Assembly (NCBI GenBank): GCA_964020155.1
Contig: OZ026568.1
Span: 1,504,540 to 1,568,539, forward strand
Origin: Chondrilla cf. caribensis
Taxonomy: Eukaryota; Porifera; Demospongiae; Chondrillida; Chondrillidae
Length of the DNA stretch: 64,000 bases
Direction of reading: 5' to 3'
In this document: in pieces, positions 10,701 to 22,330 of the stretch
How positions within the stretch are numbered: position 1 is the first letter of the stretch
Layout: each line of letters starts with the position of its first letter
Made by a program: the position numbers and the translations under genes
Notes under the pieces: model-generated
Databases searched by the model: none
The model's input: only the letters and a program-made list of their open reading frames with translations
Told to the model about the DNA's origin: nothing

Positions 10701-13700
10701 TCATTTACTGGATCAGGATCTGAAAATTGTGGAGGTGGGGTACATTTTAAGATATCGCAGAAGGATTTCTTATTCTTCTCAAACCATTTGAGTTTATAGG
10801 AACTATTACTATTGGAGCTTGCAGCTTGCATACGATCAGACAGATTATTAGAAAGTTCCTGAGCCAAAAAATCAGTTGATTTGTTGCTATGATTAGAATT
10901 AATCAAAGATTTGCCAATTGATATCGATAGAGATATGGGACAGTGATCTGAAAATGCTTGTAAGCTTTCTACTTCAAATGATTGAATTAATTGAGCAAGT
11001 GAATCATCTACTATAGCATAATCTACACAGCTGGAGCCCATAGTGGTATGGCATGTGTAGGCACCCACACTGTAATCGGGAGGATATGATCCATTACAAA
11101 TAGTTAAATTAGAGCCCATGCATAGGGACATTAGCTCAAGGCCATAAGAATTAACTTTCTGATCCTTAGAGGTTCGCTCACCAGGTAGAGCAAGGGACAT
11201 GGAATTAGACTGGAAGGTAGCTATTCTTGCATTCAAATCGCCTATTAAGATGATACCACCCAATTGATTAAAGTGAGCTATTTCTGATTGGAGATCAGGC
11301 CAAGGAGGATCATATAGACAATGAGAGGAGGAGTCCAAAGGGGAAATGTAAGTCACACAAAGAAAGATATCTTCAGAAATATGAGGCGGAGATTTTTTTT
11401 AGTTTAAGCCAGATTCGGTCTCTATAAGATTTGACAATTTCCAAGTATTTGCATAGAGAAGGTTTCACATACAAGAGCAAGCCACCAGAGTTGCGCCTAG
11501 CCTTCCTATGCTTGGTAGGCCTTGGAAAATTAAAGGATTTGTATCCATGTATGTCAATGTTATAACCTAAGCTAGATTTTAACCAGGTTTCAGACAGAAT
11601 AAAAATATCTGCATTTGAATCAGCAATGATCATTTGGATATCAACCATTTTTTCACATGATAGGCCATTAATGTTCCAATGGCATATTTTTATCACGTGG
11701 TCATCAGAAATGGCATGCACACTTGAATTTAAATTTGATTGCTGGATTAAGATAGGTGATTGCTCAGGACCGTTTTGGCAGGAATCCTATAAGGAGTCAA
11801 AGGACTCCAGGGATGCTACCTTTGATCCTTCGATGATTAGGTTTCCCCTGATCATGTATGAGGACTTGCCTTCGTGCCTGGCTTTCCTCATCCTATCTAG
11901 AAGTACTTTCTGATTCCTCTTTTGTAGAGGAGTAAGGTCGTCATTTATAAATACACGCGTGCCCTTCAGCATGCTACGCTTTTTCATGATGCTTACCTTC
12001 GATCTGGTGTCAGGGAAACTCACTAGAATGGGACGCGATCTTTGGTCCCCTTTCCTACCCAATCTTCTGGCCTGAATTGGCAGCTCACGCTCACCAAGTT
12101 TGTCGGAGAACATCTTGAGTACGATTTCCTCGGTGGATGAGGCGTCGTCCTCTTGAACCCCAATTATTACTGCGTTGTTTTTTCGCAGAGCGCGCTCATG
12201 AGACTCCAAGATACGTTGCTGGGACCTAAGGGCCTCACTCGCGACCGGGGGGGAGGGCTGTGAGCTTGATTGGTGGATAGACTCAAGCTTAGTCGCTAGA
12301 TTCTGGACACTACATTTGAGATCATTCACATCTTGGCGCAATTGGTCGAACTCTGCCACAATCTTTGCGATCACGTCTTCCTCGCCGCTGGATGTAGAAG
12401 CGACAGAGGCAGGGCCGGTTGTAAATTTCTTTAATATGCATAAAGGGCAGTAAAAAGGCTGGGAATCTTCCATCGCCTGGATAATCTCGGTAGAGAGCCC
12501 AACGCAGGGTGGATGGCACCAACGCTTGCAGGTTTCACATTGAATAACTGTTCCTCCTTTTTTCGATTTACAAAAACAAGTACCCGGGTCTGCCTTCTTC
12601 CCTTTTCCGCGATTCTTCTTCGTGGCTGACGATTCCAGAGTGGGATGCGAGGTTGTTGGGGGAATTCGCCCCGTGCAAGACGAGTTCTGGTTCGATCTAT
12701 TCAGAACATCGCCGGTCTTTTCCGCCATGTTGGAGTAACCATGGAGATATGATATATATAGCGTGTGGAACTTCCTAACAAAGAAGTGACGAGATTTGCC
12801 GCGATCTCGTGTTTTGTGTGTACTTGTCTACGTTCGGTGCTCGCCTTACCCCAGTTGATAATGTATTAATTTTCCTAATCAAACGATAAATTCGAGTGAC
12901 TTGACACTACTGGCACTGAGCTACCGATCCAAGTTCATGAAACGTTATCTCCATAGATCGTTGATCAATTATATAATATTTCCTAGACAGTGAATACAGT
13001 AGCTAACAACAAACGTGCCTCAAGGTACCCTTTCCAAATAACCCATCATTCCAATTGTTCCCATCTAGCCATATAGGCTACTTGTTTTTATTGTGTGTGC
13101 TTAACATAGGACTTGTTTATTGTGTGGTGTGTGTCACACAGGTAGTTATCCCATAATCATTGAGCTCTCACTGTCTCTGTAGGTCTCTCTGTACTGGGTC
13201 AGCAGGAAGGTGAGCTGAGCTGAATGGAATTGTGGTGAAAACAGAGCAGAATGTGTTGAATTTTATGTGACTGTTATTTGTTAGTGAGACAACATCAAGC
13301 AACTAATTACTATTGTAACTGTGAACTATGAGGGTAGTCCAATCCAACAAATTGTAGTATCAAGCTATTATAGCTAAATCAGAAGTCACCAAGTCATGAT
13401 AAATTCATGATGAAAGTATCCATTGTTGTGTACCCCTTTTTGCTCTCTATATAGCTATGTATGTATGTATTGTGGGCATTTTATGGATGGCATGGGGTGA
13501 TTGTGAAATGCCTGGGTAAATTGGTCCAGGAGTTAATGACCTTGATCACTCAGTGTATTACTAGATTCATTATATCACTGTATTAATTTCAGTGAATCAC
13601 TGCTCTTAATAAAATTATTTCTATATTTGGTCAATTGCTGCATGTGCGCATGCTCTGAAAAAAAATCTTCCTCAAATTAGTACTTGATTTACAAAACGTT

Positions 13701-16700
13701 CAGACAGCTGCAGTAAACATCTTCAACACATTGACGAACAGACTTGAGAGAAAAAAAGCCCATTGGCAATGACATTTATGTTTCTGAATGTTTGCATGTG
13801 AGGGACATGAATCTTTGTTTGCCTCATCTTTGTTTTCCTTTCGTTTCCATTCAGCTGGATCTCTTTCATCCTTTACATCTTAGGACTAGCGATATCCTTT
13901 CCCTCCTTTTCACATGATATTGACATCTACGAATGTCTTGCTTCCACAATCAAATACACAATGTTGGCAACTCTATCTCCCCTGAAGTTGTCTAACTCAC
14001 TCAATAGAGTTGAATACCCCCAACCCTGGGAGAGCTGGGGTGATTACGACTGTCTTTACTTGAGTATTATATCAAAGTCAAATCTTGTTATGCTCTCATC
14101 TGTGATTTCCGTTAATAGCAGAAATTAATTTGCCACTGTTTAGTGCTTTTGTACAGTTAGCATGGAAAGTTGATTGCATGAGCAACCTGAAAATTAGACC
14201 TGTCATTTGATAAACATATATTATCACTTCACTACTAGTCATGTACTGTAATACCAAAATAAATTTCCACAACTAACGTGTAAAAATAGCATATTCAAGA
14301 ATGAATTGCTCTATTCATCAAATATTTGTGTTTTATATGCAATATTGTGTGTTGACTCTATTCTGCTTCAATTTGATTTCCTTAACTTCCCTTATCTGAA
14401 AAGCTTTTATAAGCCAATGTCCACAGAGGGACAGATGACTGTACTTGACTCAGGACTGTAACATATGTGCTCCAGGTGTATGATGTCCAGTCAAACATCA
14501 ACTACGTACATAGCCCAATACAATATGGAACATAGGATTAGATGCTGTTAAATTCGAGTGATGGTATGTATGTACTTACATACACACAGTAAGGTTTTTT
14601 CCTAGAGGTGGACGCTTGTATTGAAATACTTTGCATTTGCGTATGAGGTACATGTGTACAGTGACTGTTACTAAGGTTCTCAACTACATACAAATATATA
14701 TGTGCATGTTGCATGAGTCATGGCAGCACATGTATTTGCAGCTAGGATCCCAAACCTGAGTCAAAGTGGTAATTTTATGATATCGTGTTTCTGTATGTGT
14801 TTCAGGATATTTTATCTCAATCTTCTGTGAATGTTGATGTTGGGATGTTTCTTTCTATAATTTCAAATCATCAAACATACATGCGTATGTACAATACAAG
14901 TGTATACCTGCATGTACAAACACTATATTATGTGTATAGTAGTCTACATGTATATACCAAATTTTTTAACTGCTTTTGTTCATCTTTTGCACTTTCTGCA
15001 GTTGTCGTTGACTCTTATTCTCCTGTCACCACTGTTGAGCAAGGAGAGAGCATTGTACTGGTGTGCAGAGTAGTGAGTGGGTGTACTGCCATCAGTGACA
15101 CTTTCCTACAGTTGGACTTGTAATGGAGGGACTTGCGAGGGTACAGAAGTGGTGTCTGGTAATAGACTGAGGATTGGTGTACTCAGTAGTGGTCTTCATG
15201 GTGGGACGTTCACATGTAGTGTAACTGGAAGTGGAGTGTCAGTCAGTGGAACATTCACTCTTACTGTGACTGGTGAGGAAAAAGTACTCAGTCTACCTTC
15301 AGGATATGTAACGTGTGTTACTGTCATGGTTGCACCAATATGGTATTGGCTATACGTAGCTTGTCAGTCAGCCATCTATCATAACATTGGTATTGACTGT
15401 GTGGTTCCTGTTATGACTGAAAGTGAATCATACAGTGAAAGATTAAGTTTATCATGTCATGTCATTTGCCTATGAGACTACTACATATGTTGAATCATCT
15501 ACAGAATGTCTGAATTGAGATCATCCATTAGGGGAATTAATAGCAAGAATGTTTCATTTGTATATTGAGATAACTTTTAATTATTTCTTGTGGAGCAACC
15601 AATCGGCCACACAAAATTTTAGATTGGCCAACAGTATCAGAGAATATATTGATATTGTTTTATTGGTACATCCTTTGAGTGTACGTCCAATTACTAATAG
15701 TATTATACTGTGAGGAAATGCCATTTGTATCCTGGTTGAGAGGTGGATCGAAGTAAAAATTATGCATACATGAGCCATGTAGTACAGATCAGTGATACAA
15801 CACAGGTCACCTGATGGTTTTCATGGTTAGGAGGATTAAGTGAGAACAAGGCAGAAATTAGTACACACATTTCTATTGCTTAATATAATATTATTTTTAA
15901 CAATAGAAATGTGCATGGATGCAGTACAAATTGTTTATTATTCACTAAACAAAGATACAACTGTATTACATGTAATAGTTGTATCCTGGGTGGCGAATGA
16001 TAGACAATTTATATGGCAAATATCCGCATAGTCCAATAAAACATATTATATGCAATAGAAATGTGTTTACTAATTTCCTGCCTTGTTCTCACGCAATTAA
16101 TCCCAACAATGAAACCTGTCTGGTGAACTGTGCACACATCAGTGACCTGTGCTTCCAGCGCTGATGTGTGCACACTTTTCTCTTTGAAGTTTCGCCGAAC
16201 CAGGATACAGGTACTCTTGACAACGTCACACTTGGTGTATGTAATGTGTTATTCTTTGCAGGCATTTAGTACATGGCAATTGACCAGCATCGAGTTTGGA
16301 GTCTTTTGCTAAGCCTTACTATTGAGCAAATTCTTGCAATTATTGCTCCGTTCCATGTTGATGTGCACTATATTGGACTACCTGCATGTTGTACCACATT
16401 CACCTGTAGTTATTACATGAAATTATTAAACTGTATTGTGCCTAACCTATCATTTGCATCCATTTCACCATGAACATATGTATGTACACAGAACCTATTA
16501 AAAACTTGCATATGTGCTATGTATATGATGTATGATAATATAATCACATACATACATTTAATGTTGATATAGATAAATACATTCAGTTGACACTTGCAGT
16601 ACATTCACATGTACGTAGATGGACTGGTATTGTCTGCTCAAGGGATGGCTGTACGTGACTACTTCATTCCAAGGGACAGCTTCATCACAGACAGCTCTCT

Positions 16701-19700
16701 GATAACATCAGGTGGAAGCTCAGCTGCGGTAGCTTGTCGCAGTACTAATGGAAACCCAATGTGGTCCTACCCTAATGGTACTGCAGTGACTACTGAAACA
16801 ACAGTCAACATCTACCAGAACATTCGAAATAGTGTACGGTCTGATCTAATGATTGGTGACCTATCCACCTTCACCAATGGTGACTATACCTGTACTGGTA
16901 CCTTTACTGGTGGAAGTATATCAGCAGTACTAGGATTGTACATTATGAATGGTGAGTGTGTGTGTGCATGGATGAGTATGTGCATGCATCCATGAATACT
17001 GTGTACAGTTTGATCACTGTACAATGTGGCAATTATGTTACAAATTAATGTATTGTTTATCCATATATATTATATTTTAGTTTGTATGTTTGTGTTTTAT
17101 ATATCGATCAATCTCAATTTATGGTACAGAACACTACCAAATGCTACATGATAACAAACAAGGTCCTTGGGAGTGTCCTTTGGGGATTAAAATGGCCATT
17201 TACCTGTTCTCTTGGAGTTATTCTTTGCTTCCAGTTTTTCCTTGATTGCTAGGTACCATTTTAATTTCCATTTCTCTTAGTCACCCAGTAACTGGTACTA
17301 GCAAACTGGTCAATTTGTAATTGTACAGCAAAGATAATATTATTGGCAAATGCGGTTACATATAAATATGCCATGTGAGGAATTCATTGGTAATCATAAC
17401 ATGTGAAATAATCAGTATAGTTCCAACAACTCTCAGTCTGTATATTGTAACATGACCAACTTCTTCCTTGATCTTTCACTCAATTAGTCATTCAGTTTGT
17501 CACATTCTATGATAATGCTGTATATGAATTTTGTATAGATTTCTTTGTCCTATCCGCAATAGATGAAAGGTGCCATGGTTTACCAATTTTAATTGATGTT
17601 TCCATGATTGTTTTAATTAACACAGGAGTCCATATACATACCATTGAAGGCTTTCATAGTCATGTATGTACTGTATGTCCAGTATGTATGTACATGTAGT
17701 CGTGCATAGTGAATAAGACTGTACTTTATTTCATATTATGATATTATAGTACAGTGCTGAAAATAACCATTTGTCTATGTTTGGACACATGTCCAACCAA
17801 ACTCAGTTTTGGTCGGACGCTTGAATAATATGGTCGGACGTATTTTTCAACAACTGTGAACACATCTTTAATATCACTGATCATAAAATAGTGTCAAGTA
17901 AGCATAAAAGACAGCAATACAGGAAAACTAAAACAAAGCAATGGTTACTGCAACACAATAGGGTCATCATGATTGTGTGGGTTCATCCATAGGCGACTCC
18001 TAGGCCTGCAGCCCTTCTTTGCTCTTTCTTAAGCAGCAGCATGGCGTGTGTGTGTGCTGATCTGACTGAGCGTGATCCTTCACATTGCTCGTACGAACTG
18101 AATCCGCACCGCCGATCCATCGATCGCTGAAATTGCGTCGACCCATGATGCTCGCCTTAAACTTGCTGCAGACTGAGCACTTCTAGCGCTTAAATATCCT
18201 CTTCCTACCGTCTGAAATTGTGTCGCAGTTGAGCCGCGATACGTTGTGATACTCACGATCCTAGTCCGTGCGCCACTTCTTGAAGGTTTTCGTAAGTAGC
18301 AGCTCGCTTACGCGCAGATTCGTCCTCAGACACTTGAGAAGCACCTCTTTTCATCCTAATACCGTCCACTGAAACGTTTCACACTTCGTTCGATTGTCTC
18401 TTTGTTGTTAACTAGCGACGGTTCTCAAACCGTGTGTTAGCGATCAGCCATATTGTTCGGACAAGATGGCCGACTATTAACTGGAATGTCCGCACCAACG
18501 AATATTTGCACGGAAAATGACCAATGACCGACTGCTATTTTCAGCACTGTAGTATTGTAGTGGCTGAGGTATGTAATGTGTGGCTTCATTTCATTGTTAA
18601 ATAAAGGAAGGGTGCCTTAAGGCAATAGTGTGTTGTGTTGTCTGTGGATGATGTATAGTGTGCAATTGAGCATATGACATATACTGTATGTAGGGTTGGG
18701 CGATACTGATTTTTTGATACATACGATTATCGTGCAGCAAAATATCGCGATATACGATAATATCGTGATATTTGAAATAACAATAATAATAACCCCAGAA
18801 TATGCCCGAAGTACACTTTTTAGTTATTAAAATTCACATTTCGACTCGCTCGTTCGATAATATGTGTCATTACGTGTAACCGCAACAATGAATTTATATT
18901 ACGCGAGAAAACATGGCCGATTTCGAAACGCGGAGAATAAGAAATGGACTAGAATTCGAGTGCAACGGCTTCAACGACCGTAAAAATTTCAGCGAAGGGT
19001 CTTTTAAACCTAAGAAAGACATCCAAATAATTCAAGTGCAGGGGTCGATAGTGCTACTGCTTTACACCAACCGCGATGTATCGTCAATACGATATATCGC
19101 GGGCTGGACAATCACTCGCGATGCGATAATCGTGTAAATCATTATCGCGATATTATCGTATAATCGGAATATCGCCCAACCCTAACTGTATGTTGATTCC
19201 ATGTGCTATTATTCTGCGCATTCACACAGCCACCTCACTAGATCCCCCAACCAGCTTGATGTCAGGGACTGTTACTGCTACTAGTATTGTGGTGATGTGG
19301 AGTGGAGCTGGATCTCCAGTGAATGGGTACTACATCAGTTGGAGGAGGACAGACCTTGGTAACAGTGCTACTGTAGAATATGCACAGGTTACAGGTGCTA
19401 CAATGCACATGCTGATTAACCTGTTTGCTGGTGTAACATATGATATCACTGTATGGTCAACCGATGGTACAGGAGTTAGCTCTCCTGTTAGCCGTCAAGT
19501 AACAACTTCAGAAAGTGGTGAGTTGTCACTCCATGTAGACTGAGTACAGCAGACTCACATTCTAGAGCCACATACACACTCACAGGCTCTTGTGCCCCTT
19601 GTGAACACTGCCTCAAATCCTTTCTCATAAGCAGGGAGGTGGAATCTGACCACATGGTACTATACTACTGTAACTAACAGAACTATCACCAATATCATCC

Positions 19701-22277
19701 CACATGCACAGTATAGTGTAGACCAATTCCATCCCACATGTCCAGCTCCTACTGCTAGTGTTTGGGTTTATTATTCAAACAATATTCTGTACCTGTACTG
19801 GCTGTGAACACCAGCCCCCTCTCCAGTGTAGTCCAGTATGACAGTGTTATGGGTGACGTTACCTGTTCTGTACTTCACATCTCCAGCTCCTACTGCCCCT
19901 CGACTACTGAGAGTAGTAGACTCTTCATCATGTCAGTTGGACTGGCTGCCTCCTGCTCAACCCAATGGTGCTGTGACGTACACTGTACAGTACCAGACAA
20001 GTGGGAGCTTCATGGACTTGACCACTGGTCTCACCACCACTCACCACTCAGCAGTTAATCTACCATTTGGTACTAGTGTGGCAGTGAGGGTGCAGGCAGT
20101 CAATACTGCTGGGACAATTACCAGCAATACTGTTGTATTACAAGGTATTCATGTAGGACATGATTGCATGTACACATTGTATATCTCTGCCATATCATTG
20201 CAAGCTCTTGTATTCTTTTGCAGGGGGGTATCAATAGAAAAGGTGTGCACATTTTATGTGTGATATATGTACCTTCACCTTGATATGTGGACTGAAGCTA
20301 CTACTAATGTATCCTAGTAACTTGCCATCTTGGTCTTGTCTTAGATCCTCGGCCAGTATCCCCCATGGCTGTACTGACCTCACCAAACACCATCACTGTA
20401 TCCTGGAGTGCTCCTACTGGTATGACCTGTCCACCAATCGATGACTACATCGTTGTGTACAATAATGGGAGTGGTAACATGATGGTTGTATCTACATCGC
20501 CATGGACACTACCAAACCTACAACATGGCACTACATACTCCTTGTTTGTGGCTGCTCGCAGTGAGGGAGTTCCTGGAGTGTCAGTAGCTACAAATCCTCC
20601 AAGTATCACTACATTGTTGGCAGGTATGTATGTGGACTGTGGTGCTGTATGTAGGTATGTATGTGGACTGTGGTACTGGATATTCATAAGTACTATGTAC
20701 GTACATAGGTTGTACATACATTGTATATGACTGTACAACTAACTCATTTCTCATGTTTCTGCACTAACCATATTCATGATCTGGGTGCCTAGTATAGTAG
20801 AATCACAACTGAAGGTTTCCTCAGGGATATGTATGATCATGACCATTCTGTGTTTACTGCTTGTAGGAACAAGTACAGTAGAAAGGTTTCTTTTCATTTG
20901 AGTCTTTTGTGCTACAGCTCCAGTCTTTGGTACACTCTTGACAAACTCCACATCTGTTTGGTTGACCTGGAGTCCAGTAACCCCTGGATCAGTCCAGTCT
21001 TACAGGCTAACCATCACTGGGGGAGGAACACAGCAAACAGCTACTGTGCTTGTCTCTGGTAGAGATCATGTGTTCAGTGGTCTCACACCATTCACTGAGT
21101 ACACTGTTACCATAGCAGCAGTGGACACCATGAATAGAGAGGGGGTGATGACCACCAGGACAGTGACTACAGCCAAGTCAGGTATGAATGAATGGAGAGT
21201 ATGTGTAGTTTCTCCAGTGAAGGTCACTATCACCAATCCTGTACTGCACATCACAGTTTACCACCCACACTTATTGTGGTCACTGGGTCCAGAGTTAATG
21301 AATGTGTAATACTGTATGAATAAGTAGATATAAGCAGGTGTGATGCAACCAGTGAATCGTTGAGTTTCTCTTCGGACTATACCACAATGGTATAAACTTT
21401 AGTACATGGTTTGGTTCATATCTCTGTAACCACCAGGCAAGGTGCCTTGAGTGTGCAGCACTAGCTGTTGATGAAGCATCTTAGATTAAACGTCTTGAAA
21501 AACTTGAGCTATATCGTTGTCTATATTCGTGGACTCAGTATTTGTGGACAGACACAGGCAATACATGCATTCATTACCCATTGACCTGGTGACCCCAATT
21601 ATTGTGGACAGTGAGCATGTACGGTACTTTCAGTAAAAAAGTGAACGTACTACGGGTTGCCTACGGATGAACGGACGGGTAAAGTACGGTTTACCTACGT
21701 GTTGATACCTACGGGATACGTACGGGTTGTTAAATGTCTAGAGAAAGTGATAATCGAAAAGAATGCAGACCTCACATGCCCTTTCAAGTGTAAAAGAAAT
21801 CCAGAAACCTTCTTTTGTGAGAAGAGTAACGTCCGTTGGAAAGATCGTCCTCGTCAGAATCCCCCTTCGTTGATTCGAGCTCGTTTAAGGCATAGACGAG
21901 CCTTCGCATGGCAAAAAAGTGTCCAAGAGCGACAGCGGTAAGTCCAAAAGGTTAGAAAACCATGTAATTTCGAATATTCCGTGCTAATCCTCTGTTTCCG
22001 AAAGATTAGCACTCGAATTCGCTGGTATACATCGGTCGAATAAGCCATTTTTCTTCGTCTCGCGGAATCAAAGCGCACCGTCATTGCGCAAGAATTATGA
22101 CGTATCATTGTCACCTTCGCCTCAAGTAATTATCACTTGCTGAAGAATGCAGTAGAAGTACGGGTCACTCATTTACGGGTTACGGACGTGTCGACTACGT
22201 ACGGTTAAAAAACGGGTACGGGTACGCCCGTAGTACGTTCAGTTTTTTACTGAAAGTACCGTATATCCTTTATTACC

Positions 22278-22330
<53 letters not shown>

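Larger units (their letters stand above)
7915..12755 (-). mobile_element. Non-LTR retrotransposon (LINE) in unit 2 intron 1
   Basis: About 4.8 kb, antisense to the host gene. The 5' end is near 12755, ORF1 is at 11787-12728, ORF2 lies in 8195-11720, and the 3' end near 7915 is an ATT-type tail. A cluster of tacatacatac repeats lies at 8078-8115. Units 3 and 5 read straight through the homologous intron (gctgtta..tatagcgtgtgg), which defines the insertion. TSDs are AT-rich and ambiguous. ORF content points to the CR1/L2/I-Jockey side of LINEs; the clade is uncertain. Confidence 0.88.

Noticed and set aside
19762..20058. A second frame of 84-98 codons over the FN3-2 exon, present in all five copies
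   Set aside because: It overlaps the FN3 frame, has no domain, and is kept only because the nucleotide sequence is nearly identical among copies.
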